In this document: positions 6,758 to 13,521 of the stretch, piece by piece | Layout of the letters: the number at the start of each line of letters is the position of its first letter | Position numbering within the stretch: the stretch's first letter is position 1 | DNA from: Candidatus Tectimicrobiota bacterium | GTDB taxonomy: Bacteria > UBA8248 > JACPRG01 | Direction: 5' to 3' | Assembly (NCBI GenBank): GCA_016190025.1 | Contig: JACPRG010000143.1 | Location: 1-13,521, forward strand | DNA length: 13,521 nucleotides | Notes under the pieces: model-generated | Database searches by the model: none | Told to the model about the DNA's origin: nothing | Seen by the model: only the letters and a program-made list of their open reading frames with translations | Position numbers and translations under genes: made by a program

Positions 6758-8859
6758 GAGGCCGACTCCTTCAAGGGGAGGATCACGTTCTTGTAGGCGT
6801 CCACCGCGGCCTTCTGGCCGGGCTGGATGACGATGGTGGTCACGGGAGTCAGGATGATGGCCGGCCCGCGGATCTCGTTTCCGCACTCCAGCAGGTCGTA
6901 CCGGTACACGCCGGTCGGGTGCTTTTGCCCGTCGAAGGAGACCTGCCGGCGGTGGATCAGGGCCCCTTCGGCGCTCGGCCCCGCCTGGGGGTAGGACCGA
7001 AGGGCGGGCTTGGGCAATCGTCCGACGGCCCTCAGCTGGAAGCTGATAATCTCCATCCCCGCCTCCTTGTAGGCGGAGCCCTTCCCGTGCTTTTGCTCGT
7101 AGAGGTCCGCAAACCGCCGGTAGGTCTCCTCCAGGTCTTCGGGGGTGATGCGCCCTTCCACGAGGATGGGCGTGATGACCTCGTGCATCTGGAGCCGAAA
7201 GCGCATCCCTACCGATCGGTGCAAGCGGATGTCTTTCTCCGCGAACCCCTCCCGCCTCAGCTCTTCCCTGGCCTTCTCCTCCAGGTCCGCGAAGACCGCG
7301 TTGACCTCGCCCGCGTCCGCCGGAACAGGGAGGTGCTTCGTCACCGGATACTCGTGGGTCACGTCGGAGGTCACAATGCCGAACGCCCCGTTGACGGACG
7401 CCGTCGCCGGGACCACGACCTTCTGCACCCCGAGCTCGGGCGCGAAGGCGCTGGCGTGGATGGCGGCCGCCCCGCCGTACGCGAACAGGACGTAATCCCT
7501 CGGGTCCAGCCCCCGCTCCACCGTGACCTTCCGCACCAGGTCCGCCATCTGGGCGTTGACCAGCCGGTAGACAGAAGAGGCCGCCGCCTCCACCTCCATC
7601 CCCAGGGGCTCGGCGACCTGCTTGCGGAACTGCTCGTGGGCCTTCTCGACGTTGAGCCTCATCCTTCCCCCCAGGAAGTAGTCGGGCTCCAGGTAACCGA
7701 GGATCAGGTTCACGTCCGTCAGCGTGGGCTCCGTCCCGCCCAGGTCGTAGCAGACGGGGCCGGGCGAGGAGCCCGCGCTCCGGGGGCCGATGCGGGGCAG
7801 GTTCGTCCGGGGCTCCACCCACACGATGCTCCCCCCGCCCGCCCCGATGGAGACGATGTCGATCTTGGGGATGAGGGAGTGGTAACGGAGGATGGTGGAT
7901 TCCCAGGCGTAGTCGAAGGCGCCCTCCGTGATGACGCCGACCTTGAAGCTCGTCCCCCCCAGGTCGCAGCCGATGACGTTCTTGAGGCCGAGCAGCCGGC
8001 CGAGGAACTGGCTGCCGATGATCCCCCCCGCCGGCCCCGACTCGATCAGCCCGACGGCGCGCGCGGAGGCCTGCGGCACGGACAGCAGCCCGCCGTAGCC
8101 CTGCATGACCAGAAGGCTCTTCTTGAAACCCAACCGGGAGATCCGCTCCTCGAGGTTCCGCAGGGAGGAGGCGATCTCCGGGGACAGGGCGGCGTTGAGA
8201 GCCACGGTCGAGATCCGCTCATACTCCCCGATCCGCGGCGCCAGCTCGCTGGAGAGCGTGACCGGAACGCCGGGATGGTGCTCCCGGATAATCTCCGCCA
8301 TCCGGTTCTCGTTCGCGGCGTTCCGGAAGGACCAGAGAAAGCAGACCCCGAGAGATTCCACCCCCATGCCCACGAGTGCTCTCACGGCACGCTCGGCGTC
8401 CTCCTCATCCAGCGGGACGACGATCTCCCCTTGACTGTCCGCCCTTTCACACACGCCCCGGGTCAGCGTGCGGGGCACGATGGGAGGGGGCTTGTCGGTC
8501 ATGACCGGGTGCATCGCCTCCTCGCCGGAAAGGCCGGCCCACCGCCCGTAGCCCCCCCGCGTGAGCACCAGGGTGTCTTCAAAGCCCCGCGTGGCCAGCA
8601 GGCCCACCCGGGCCAGCCGCCCCGTGATGACGGCGTTCTCGGCGGCGGTGGTGCCCAGCAGCAGCGCGCCGGCCTGCGCCATCAGATCCTCAAGGCCCAG
8701 GCCCACGGCCTCGGCGGCCGTCCGGACGCTGTTGAGAACGCCCACGGAGAAATCGTACGGAGTGGAGAGGGCCTTCCCCAGGGCGATCGAGCCGCCCTCG
8801 TCCAGCAGGACGGCATCCGTGAACGTCCCCCCCACATCGACTCCGATGATGTAAGGCAT
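6754..8859 (-). CDS. hyuA: HyuA-type hydantoinase/oxoprolinase ATP-binding subunit
   Basis: Length 701 aa, normal for HyuA, ApcA-type and 5-oxoprolinase N-terminal subunits. The protein binds ATP through an actin/acetokinase-like fold and activates the substrate carbonyl by phosphorylation; HyuB completes the reaction. Visible motifs are phosphate-1 GVDVGGTFTDAV (6-17), GTTAAENAVITGR (69-81), IESGPAGGIIGS (272-283), phosphate-2 GCDLGGTSFKVGVI (297-310), GAGGGSI (339-345) and the family signature GPRSAGSSPGPVCYDLGGTE (358-377). FAYGGAA lies in the C-terminal half. The ATG at 8859 has AGAGGA five to six bases upstream. It overlaps hyuB by four bases, so equal translation of the pair is likely. 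There is no signal peptide; it is cytosolic. Members act on N-methylhydantoin, hydantoin, oxoproline, caprolactam or aromatic ketones, and sequence motifs alone do not tell these apart. The neighbouring CodA-like and isochorismatase-fold genes favour a cyclic ureide. Confidence 0.9.
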   Translation of the reverse strand: MPYIIGVDVGGTFTDAVLLDEGGSIALGKALSTPYDFSVGVLNSVRTAAEAVGLGLEDLMAQAGALLLGTTAAENAVITGRLARVGLLATRGFEDTLVLTRGGYGRWAGLSGEEAMHPVMTDKPPPIVPRTLTRGVCERADSQGEIVVPLDEEDAERAVRALVGMGVESLGVCFLWSFRNAANENRMAEIIREHHPGVPVTLSSELAPRIGEYERISTVALNAALSPEIASSLRNLEERISRLGFKKSLLVMQGYGGLLSVPQASARAVGLIESGPAGGIIGSQFLGRLLGLKNVIGCDLGGTSFKVGVITEGAFDYAWESTILRYHSLIPKIDIVSIGAGGGSIVWVEPRTNLPRIGPRSAGSSPGPVCYDLGGTEPTLTDVNLILGYLEPDYFLGGRMRLNVEKAHEQFRKQVAEPLGMEVEAAASSVYRLVNAQMADLVRKVTVERGLDPRDYVLFAYGGAAAIHASAFAPELGVQKVVVPATASVNGAFGIVTSDVTHEYPVTKHLPVPADAGEVNAVFADLEEKAREELRREGFAEKDIRLHRSVGMRFRLQMHEVITPILVEGRITPEDLEETYRRFADLYEQKHGKGSAYKEAGMEIISFQLRAVGRLPKPALRSYPQAGPSAEGALIHRRQVSFDGQKHPTGVYRYDLLECGNEIRGPAIILTPVTTIVIQPGQKAAVDAYKNVILPLKESAS
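6766..6771 (-). promoter_or_regulatory. Ribosome binding site fixing the hyuB start
   Basis: AAGGAG on the minus strand, inside the end of hyuA, lies eight bases before GTG at 6757. It supports that GTG over the in-frame GTG at 6751 (14 bases away). The frame remains open upstream to 7822, but that extension has no HyuB similarity and lies within hyuA. Confidence 0.7.
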
Positions 8860-8957
8860 GGTTTCCTCTTGTCGTGCGGGAGCGCTCGAAGCCCCTGCAT
8901 CGGGTCGAGCCTCCAGGTGCGAGGGTTGGCGAATCTCCGGGACATCCGCACCGGACC

Positions 8958-9965
8958 CTATGGCGCGCCGGTTTCTTTGAGGTACCGGGTCAAGCCGGGG
9001 TGGCGAGGGATCCCAAAATCGAGGGCCGCGTCCTTCGGATTCACCGTCTTCAGGTTTGCGTTCACGCTGCTCAGCTCCGAGACGTTCCCGTAGAGCAGCT
9101 TCGCCATCTGGTAGCCGAGACGCTCCGAAACATCTTTGTGCGTCACGATCAACAGGTACGCGCTGACGGTGCGGACGTCCCCCGGCTGATTATAGTGCCC
9201 TTTCGAAAAGAGGGAGGGAACCACCGCCGGCTGAACTCCTCGGATCCTGCGAATCTCCTCATCGGTGAAGGAGAGAAACCGGATGGGTTTGTGGACCATC
9301 AACTGCACAAGGGGCGCGTATTTGGCGTCGCCCTGGACGAGGATGGCATCGATATGCCCGTCCTTCATTTGCACCACCGAGTCCGACAAACCGAGAAAGA
9401 CGGTCCTGGAGAAATCCTTGTAAGACATGCCGAGGGCCGAGAGGACCTGGACATTCAAGAACTGCGTGGAAAACGCCCGCGGGAGGACGCTCACCCGTTT
9501 TCCCTTCAGGTCCCGATAATTCCGGATGTCGGAACCGGCCCAGACGGTCCAAAGAAGGACCTGCCGAAAGAGGGTCCCGGCAACTCTCAGGTTCGCCAGC
9601 CTTTCCTTAAAGGGCGGGTTGCCGACGCTCGCGTCGTACACCGTGGTGGAATAGGTGATCGCGAATTCCGTCTTGCCGGTCCCTACATTCACGGCGTTGG
9701 CGGCGCCGCCTCCGATGACGAGGGAGACCTTGTGGCCGTACTGCTTATCGGCCAGCCGCCCGATGACGGCCCCGATGGGATACCATGCCCCGCCCGGCGT
9801 GGCGACGCCGAATCGGTAGGTCTCCGCCGCCCCCGCGAAATGGACGCCCCCCGTCCATCCAGCGAGAAGGAACAGACCCAGCAAAATGCAGCGTGCGTCG
9901 GGAAGTCTCCCTCTGCCGAGAGAGAGGTCCGCACGTTCCTTGGAACGACCGCTCATCCTCTTCAT
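8958..9965 (-). CDS. TAXI-family TRAP transporter solute-binding protein
   Basis: Length 335 aa. TAXI proteins are periplasmic receptors that deliver organic acids, amino acids or similar solutes to a fused DctQM-type TRAP permease. Seen: a basic N-terminus, a hydrophobic core CILLGLFLLAGWTGG (26-40) and a likely signal peptidase site near AGAAET (44-49), with no lipobox Cys. The mature protein starts with the typical YRFGVATPGGAWYPIGAVIG (50-69), then GGGAANAVNVGTGKTEFAIT, LKGKRVSVLPRAFSTQ and the C-terminal MAKLLYGN. The ATG at 9965 has AGAGGG seven bases upstream; the ATG at 9956 is also possible and would shorten a rather long signal n-region. No TRAP permease is in the window. It sits between the isochorismatase-fold gene (331 bases from its start, 224 from its own start to that gene's stop) and hyuA (98 bases), so it may capture the pathway substrate or a product. 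Confidence 0.88.
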   Translation of the reverse strand: MKRMSGRSKERADLSLGRGRLPDARCILLGLFLLAGWTGGVHFAGAAETYRFGVATPGGAWYPIGAVIGRLADKQYGHKVSLVIGGGAANAVNVGTGKTEFAITYSTTVYDASVGNPPFKERLANLRVAGTLFRQVLLWTVWAGSDIRNYRDLKGKRVSVLPRAFSTQFLNVQVLSALGMSYKDFSRTVFLGLSDSVVQMKDGHIDAILVQGDAKYAPLVQLMVHKPIRFLSFTDEEIRRIRGVQPAVVPSLFSKGHYNQPGDVRTVSAYLLIVTHKDVSERLGYQMAKLLYGNVSELSSVNANLKTVNPKDAALDFGIPRHPGLTRYLKETGAP

Positions 9966-10189
9966 CTCCCGTCCCTCTTCCCCTTCTTGTCCGACGCCGG
10001 CTCACTCTCCCGGCGGATCGGGTTCATCCCTCGCCGCCTCCAGTCCACGAGGGGAGGCGCCGACGCCATTCGAACGTTCCCACGAACCTCACGCGCAACG
10101 GCCGCCGGGGCGCCGGGTTCGGCCGCATCGCGGAGGAGAGATTCGCCGGCCCAAGCGCTCTCCCGCGGTAAAACGGAGGGGCCAGGGGG

Positions 10190-10858
10190 CTAGGACGAGC
10201 CGCCTGCCGCCAGGGCCTTGCCCTTGCGGGCGGCGAGCTTTTGCGTGATTTCGGCCAGGTTTGTCACGGCGCCGAAGTAGATCCGAACGTTTTTCAGCGT
10301 CGCCTCGTGAAGGTCCGGGAAGCTCCCCGCGATGCAGTCCTCGGGGACCACGATGTCGAAGTCGTGGAAGTACCCTTCCCGGATGGTGGACTCGACGCAG
10401 TAGTTCGAGTTCACGCCGGAGACGATGAGCATCTGGACCCCGAGCATGCGCAGCTTGGTGGCGAGGTTCGTGTCGAAAAAGCAGGAGGCCCGGTGCTTGT
10501 ACAGGAGGTGGTCCTCGGGCCGGACCTCCCCCTTGAGGTCGTCGTAGACCTCGGCGTCCCAGGTCCCCCGGAGGGCCACGAAGATGTTCCGCTTCTCGAT
10601 GTGGCTGGGGATCTTGTGGCGGCGCCGCGTCACGTCGCCCTTCAGGTGCTCCTGGATGGACCAGATGACGGGAACCCCCGCCTCCCGGCAGACCCGCACG
10701 AGGCCCCGGATGTGGGGGACGATGGCCAGCTGATTGCGGTTGAGGCTCCGCTTGCCGAACGTCCCCTCCGGATGGACGAACCCGTTCTGCATGTCGATGA
10801 CGAGAAGGGCGGTGTCGGACGGGTCGATCTCAAAATCGAACTTGATGACCTCGCTCAT
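10190..10858 (-). CDS. Isochorismatase-family cysteine hydrolase, probable N-carbamoyl/ureido amidohydrolase
   Basis: Length 222 aa from ATG at 10858. The frame extends to an ATG at 10888, but a strong GGAGGAG lies five bases before 10858. The family catalytic triad is complete: D22 (LLVIDMQNGF), K121 (YKHRASCFFDT) and C154 (GVNSNYCVESTIREGYF). Members with this fold include N-carbamoylsarcosine amidase, ureidoacrylate hydrolase RutB, biuret hydrolase and nicotinamidase; all cleave an amide or carbamoyl C-N bond through a Cys thioester. SNYCVEST followed by REGYF resembles RutB (usually TNVCVEST then RDGFF), which favours a ureido substrate. There is no signal peptide, so it is cytosolic. It lies 129 bases after the CodA-like gene and upstream of the TAXI and hyuAB genes. 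Splitting the ring-opened ureido acid made by HyuAB into an amine, NH3 and CO2 is the inferred job. The exact substrate is not readable. Confidence 0.87.
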   Translation of the reverse strand: MSEVIKFDFEIDPSDTALLVIDMQNGFVHPEGTFGKRSLNRNQLAIVPHIRGLVRVCREAGVPVIWSIQEHLKGDVTRRRHKIPSHIEKRNIFVALRGTWDAEVYDDLKGEVRPEDHLLYKHRASCFFDTNLATKLRMLGVQMLIVSGVNSNYCVESTIREGYFHDFDIVVPEDCIAGSFPDLHEATLKNVRIYFGAVTNLAEITQKLAARKGKALAAGGSS

Positions 10859-10863
10859 GAGGA

Positions 10864-10870
10864 CTCCTCC
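10864..10870 (-). promoter_or_regulatory. Ribosome binding site fixing the isochorismatase-fold start
   Basis: GGAGGAG on the minus strand, five bases before ATG at 10858. It lies between the upstream in-frame ATG at 10888 and this start, and it rules in favour of the shorter 222-residue protein. Confidence 0.7.
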
Positions 10871-10987
10871 GGGGATTGCAGGTTGCATCCTCCGCGGCGC
10901 GCCCGGCGGTCTTCAGGATGAAGCCGCGCCCCGCGTCGCCGCCGGCGCTCCGGAACCAACCGTTCGTATCACTTTCCGCCTCCGTCC

Positions 10988-12259
10988 CTACAGCTCCGGC
11001 CCTTCGGCCCCCAAGCCCTCCGCGCCGTCTCCCGCCGAGACGATGCGGCCTTCCTTGAGGACGAGGAGACGGGGGGGCCGCTCCACGACGAGATTCTCGG
11101 TCGAATCGGAAGCCAACACAAGCAGATCGGCCGCCCGTCCCTGTGCGATCCCGCACCGCCCGGCCAGGCCCAGGGCCCGCGCCGGCCTGAGGGTCACCAT
11201 CTCCAGGAGCGTCGGCATGGAATCCAAGCCCAACTGCGCGCTCAACCCCGTCAGCCAGGCGGCGTCCATCGTATCGGCGCGTCCATAAGGACTGAAAGGG
11301 TCCTGAACGTTGTCCGACCCGCAGAACACGTTGACGCCGGCCTCCAGGAGATCCTTGACCCGCGTGACCCCCCTGCGCACCGGAGGGGGATCGCCCCTCC
11401 CCTGAAGATAGAGGTTGCAGATGGGCAGGGCGACGACCGCGATCCGCGCCCGCGCCACCTTCTCGATCACCCTCCGGGCCACGGAGTCCTCCACCGCCGC
11501 CAGGGAGCAGCAGTGCCCGGCGACCACCCGACCCTCGTACCCCTCGGCCAGGGCCTTCTCCGCCACCCGCTCCAGCGTAAGGTCCTCCGGGTCGTCGGAT
11601 TCGTCCACGTGGAGATCGACGGGGAGGCCAAACTCCGCCGCGAGCCCGAAGACCGTGGAGAGGAGCGACTCCGCGTCCCCCGACGAGGCGGGGACTCCCC
11701 CCACCGCGTCGGCCCCCATCGCCACGGCCTCCCTCAGCAGGGCGCGGTGCTCCGCGGGGCCCGAGACGAGGGAGGCGCCGGGCGTGAACGGGACCAATTG
11801 AAGGGTGACCCTCTCCCGATGGCGCTCCCGGAGCCGGACCATCGCCTCCATCCCCCGGAGTCCGACGAGGGAATCCACGTCCACGTGGGACCGGACGGCC
11901 GTGGTCCCGTGGGAGACGAATCTCAGCAGGCACCGCTCGGCCCTCCGGTAGATGTCCTCCACGCCCGCCGTCTTCTTGTACTTCGCCATTTCGCGGATGG
12001 CGGCCTGCAGGGTCCCCTCCGCGGAAGCGCAGAAGTCCTGCGTGAACGCCTTGTCCAGGTGGGTGTGGGCGTCCACCAGCCCGGGGAGGAGGACCCGGCC
12101 CCGCAGGTCGATGACGGACGCGCCTTTGCCCTCCAGGCCGACGCCCACGGCCGCGATCCTTCCGTCCTCGATCAGGACGTCCCGCAGGCCCTCCCATCCC
12201 GGGGAGCGCGCGTTTTTCAGGAGCCGCCCGGCGATCTCTCTGCCTTCGTCCGTAGTCAT
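10988..12259 (-). CDS. CodA-like metal-dependent amidohydrolase/deaminase with altered substrate pocket
   Basis: Length 423 aa, normal for cytosine deaminase-type amidohydrolases. These TIM-barrel enzymes hydrolytically remove an amino group from cytosine, creatinine or related rings. Compared from memory with E. coli CodA, metal and catalytic residues are kept: H65 and H67 (HTHLDKAF), H217 and E220 (HVDESDDPED), H249 (AGHCCSLAAV) and D316 (CGSDNVQDPF). The blocks RSHVDVD (123-129), NLYLQGRGD (282-290) and RRGVTRVKDLLEAGVNV (295-311) also align with CodA. Pocket residues differ: CodA Q156 falls on P160, D314 on N317, F316 on Q319 and W319 on F322, so cytosine is an unlikely substrate. Creatinine, another iminohydantoin or an s-triazine derivative are options. 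The ATG at 12259 has no clear Shine-Dalgarno sequence. It is the second gene of the cluster, 78 bases after the solute-binding protein gene. Cytosolic; no signal peptide. Confidence 0.87.
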   Translation of the reverse strand: MTTDEGREIAGRLLKNARSPGWEGLRDVLIEDGRIAAVGVGLEGKGASVIDLRGRVLLPGLVDAHTHLDKAFTQDFCASAEGTLQAAIREMAKYKKTAGVEDIYRRAERCLLRFVSHGTTAVRSHVDVDSLVGLRGMEAMVRLRERHRERVTLQLVPFTPGASLVSGPAEHRALLREAVAMGADAVGGVPASSGDAESLLSTVFGLAAEFGLPVDLHVDESDDPEDLTLERVAEKALAEGYEGRVVAGHCCSLAAVEDSVARRVIEKVARARIAVVALPICNLYLQGRGDPPPVRRGVTRVKDLLEAGVNVFCGSDNVQDPFSPYGRADTMDAAWLTGLSAQLGLDSMPTLLEMVTLRPARALGLAGRCGIAQGRAADLLVLASDSTENLVVERPPRLLVLKEGRIVSAGDGAEGLGAEGPEL

Positions 12260-12337
12260 GGGTCTGAACGCTCGGGAAGGTCCGCCCTTTCCCCTCGCGC
12301 CGCATCGGCCGCGGAGAACTCCGACCCCGCGCGGAAG

Positions 12338-13354
12338 TCACATGGCGGCCTTGTGAGTAAAGTCGTTCGTATAATACTCCTCCGGAGGGAGGGGGTCTTT
12401 CAGCCCCCCGTACTTCGTCAGGATTTCGATGGTCTCCTTCCAGTCCTCCCTGGCCATCCAGCCGAGGGGCTTGCCCCGGTTGTTCTTCGTGTGGAGCAGG
12501 GAGAGGAACCCGTCCAGCACCTCGAGGGCGACCTTGGGGTCCTTGATGGACAGCGGGGCCCGCTTCTTCATGGAGGCGATGGCCTCCTCCCGATGGGCCG
12601 TCGCGTACTGGACGCTCTTGCCGACCGCGCGAAGCAGCCGGCGGAGGAGGTCAGGCTTCTCGCTCAAGACGGATCTGTGGACGCTGATCCCCTCCCCCAG
12701 CGTGTTGACCCCGAAATCCGCGTACCGCAGGAAATTCACCTTCGCCCCCCTGGAGCGCAGGAACGGGACGTTGTCGGGGAAAAAGACGACGATGGCGTCC
12801 ACGTTCCGGTTGAGGAGCGACGTGTTGGCGGCGGCGGGGGTGACGTTCACGAACTGGATCCTCGACAGGTTCACGCCCACCCGCTCGGCCACCGCCGGAA
12901 AGAGGGCGGTGACGGAAGAGGCGGGCGGCGCGCCCAGCTTTTTCCCTTCCAGGTCTTTCGGGGACCGGATCCCCAAATCCTCGTGGGCGATGATGCTGTT
13001 CGGGCTGGTCTGCAGGTAACCCCACGCCACCTTGACGGGCGCCCCCTGGCTGATGAACTTGGCCGCCACGCTCGAATCGGCCAGGCTGGCGAGGAGCTGC
13101 TTCGCCGCCAGGAGCTGGATGTTCGCGACCGAGCCGCGCCCGTCCTGGAGGTCGAGGTCGATCCCCTCGGCCGCGAAGAACCCCTTGTCCATCCCCAGGG
13201 AGAAAGGAGCCTCCTTCGCGGTGAACACCCATGTCCCCTTCAGCGTCAGCCGCTCATTCTGCGCCCCCCAGCCCGCGGCGGGCCACACCCACCACAGCAG
13301 AACCACCAAGAGCGTGGCAGCCCATGAAAGGACCCTTCTTTTCCTCGCGCGCAT
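12338..13354 (-). CDS. NMT1/SsuA-like ABC transporter solute-binding protein
   Basis: Length 338 aa from ATG at 13354. The frame is open to 13438, but GGGAGG seven bases before 13354 and a standard signal peptide beginning MRARKRR mark this start. Signal: basic n-region, hydrophobic VLSWAATLLVVLLWWVWPAA, probable cleavage near GWGAQ (28-32), no lipobox. The mature domain shows the pattern of periplasmic receptors for nitrate, sulfonate or thiamine precursors: AKEAPFSLGMDKGFFAAEGI (46-65), LQDGRGSVANIQLLAAK, SPKDLEGKKLGAPPASSVTA (131-150) and NRNVDAIVVFFP (183-194). The ligand is not readable. No ABC permease or ATPase gene lies in the window. It is the first gene of the leftward catabolic cluster, directly behind the paired palindromes at 13384-13417, so its expression is probably controlled there. 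An orphan receptor or one sharing a distant permease is possible. Confidence 0.87.
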   Translation of the reverse strand: MRARKRRVLSWAATLLVVLLWWVWPAAGWGAQNERLTLKGTWVFTAKEAPFSLGMDKGFFAAEGIDLDLQDGRGSVANIQLLAAKQLLASLADSSVAAKFISQGAPVKVAWGYLQTSPNSIIAHEDLGIRSPKDLEGKKLGAPPASSVTALFPAVAERVGVNLSRIQFVNVTPAAANTSLLNRNVDAIVVFFPDNVPFLRSRGAKVNFLRYADFGVNTLGEGISVHRSVLSEKPDLLRRLLRAVGKSVQYATAHREEAIASMKKRAPLSIKDPKVALEVLDGFLSLLHTKNNRGKPLGWMAREDWKETIEILTKYGGLKDPLPPEEYYTNDFTHKAAM

Positions 13355-13361
13355 GACTTGC

Positions 13362-13367
13362 CCTCCC
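13362..13367 (-). promoter_or_regulatory. Ribosome binding site fixing the solute-binding protein start
   Basis: GGGAGG on the minus strand, seven bases before ATG at 13354. The open frame upstream would read through the palindromic repeats at 13384-13417 and lacks signal peptide character, so the start at 13354 is preferred. Confidence 0.7.
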
Positions 13368-13383
13368 CTCTGTCCCCGTCCAC

Positions 13384-13417
13384 TTGAGGTTTGTGACCTC
13401 TTGAGGTCTGTGACCTC
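13384..13417. promoter_or_regulatory. Tandem palindromic operator-like repeats upstream of the catabolic cluster
   Basis: Two adjacent 17-bp units read TTGAGGTTTGTGACCTC and TTGAGGTCTGTGACCTC, differing at one base. Each is an inverted repeat; the second is perfect as GAGGTC-TGT-GACCTC and the first has one mismatch. The junction also forms GACCTC-TT-GAGGTC. The block sits 30-63 bases before the ATG at 13354, where a repressor or activator of the cluster would bind. No regulator gene is in the window and no certain -35/-10 pair is seen. Confidence 0.6.
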
Positions 13418-13446
13418 TTCCGGGACAAAAAGAGTCATCCACGACG

Positions 13447-13464
13447 TTCAGGCGATGTCCTGAA
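13447..13464. repeat. Inverted repeat upstream of the operator block
   Basis: TTCAGG (13447-13452) and CCTGAA (13459-13464) are perfect 6-bp arms around CGATGT. It lies 30 bases beyond the tandem palindromes, with a different sequence. It may be a second protein site, a hairpin ending a transcript from outside the window, or chance. The remaining 13465-13521 shows no gene or clear signal. Confidence 0.3.
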
Positions 13465-13521
13465 GAGCCACGAACCCTCCCCCCGAGAGCCGCACACCTT
13501 CCGGCAACCCCGGACTTCGAC

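Noticed and set aside
4784..6796. Long plus-strand open frame opposite hyuB
   Set aside because: Antisense shadow produced by high G+C; low-complexity composition, no motifs, while the minus strand encodes a full conserved protein.
6758..7822. N-terminal extension of the hyuB reading frame (355 codons upstream of GTG 6757)
   Set aside because: It lies inside hyuA in another frame, has Gly/Arg/Pro-rich composition without domains, and hyuB has a well-placed ribosome binding site and a GTGA overlap at 6757.
6919..9093. Long plus-strand open frame opposite hyuA
   Set aside because: Antisense shadow of a well-conserved gene; no recognisable domain or ribosome binding site.
9966..10189. Possible promoter for the TAXI gene in the 224-base gap, including a GAACGTTC palindrome near 10072-10079
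   Set aside because: The best -35/-10 candidates are poor matches and the palindrome is only 8 bp and isolated; nothing else supportable is seen in the gap.
10830..12341. 503-codon minus-strand frame overlapping the CodA-like gene
   Set aside because: Out-of-frame shadow rich in Gly, Arg and Pro; the other frame contains all amidohydrolase motifs.
11513..13327. Plus-strand open frame spanning the CodA-like and solute-binding protein genes
   Set aside because: Crosses two conserved genes on the opposite strand and lacks any domain.
1..13521. CRISPR array, tRNA/rRNA gene, insertion sequence or prophage attachment site
   Set aside because: No regularly spaced repeats, no RNA-gene-like segment, no transposase or terminal inverted repeats were found by reading.

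Overview
The window is strongly G+C-rich, tightly packed bacterial DNA with Shine-Dalgarno-led genes, Sec signal peptides and periplasmic-type binding proteins, so it suggests a Gram-negative-type bacterium. The mix of genes (two solute-binding proteins without transporter partners, a HyuA/HyuB pair, a B12-domain radical SAM enzyme, a Trp-Thr-type sulfatase-fold protein) would fit an uncultured soil or subsurface lineage such as Desulfobacterota, Methylomirabilota or Rokubacteria. That placement is inference only: there is no rRNA or other phylogenetic marker here.

Layout. (1) At the left edge a plus-strand, membrane-anchored sulfatase-fold protein (3-1481) runs in from outside the window. 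It ends against a hairpin plus T-run that reads as a terminator for the converging minus-strand genes. (2) A minus-strand housekeeping-like operon (4393 down to 1576) encodes a B12-domain radical SAM protein, a PgeF/YfiH-type protein and an 83-residue basic protein. A good sigma-70-like promoter lies at 4471-4499. The first two genes are bridged by a 20-codon mini-ORF that overlaps the stop of one and the start of the other by 4 bases each. (3) A minus-strand catabolic cluster (13354 down to 4580) has the order NMT1/SsuA-like solute-binding protein, CodA-like amidohydrolase, isochorismatase-fold cysteine hydrolase, TAXI-type TRAP solute-binding protein, HyuA and HyuB. HyuB carries a C-terminal zinc-ribbon domain resembling the acetone carboxylase gamma subunit.

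How the genes may work together. A cytosine/creatinine-deaminase-type amidohydrolase, an ATP-dependent HyuA/HyuB pair and a carbamoyl-cleaving isochorismatase-fold hydrolase are the three chemistries of the known creatinine route: creatinine to N-methylhydantoin to N-carbamoylsarcosine to sarcosine. The two binding proteins would capture the substrate or a related compound. The parsimonious reading is a pathway for a cyclic ureide or other N-heterocycle. The fused gamma-like domain raises the competing possibility of an ATP-dependent carboxylase of the acetone/acetophenone carboxylase type. Upstream of the first gene sits a pair of tandem 17-bp near-identical units, each an inverted repeat (13384-13417), a probable operator. 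No stretch longer than 300 bases lacks a gene.
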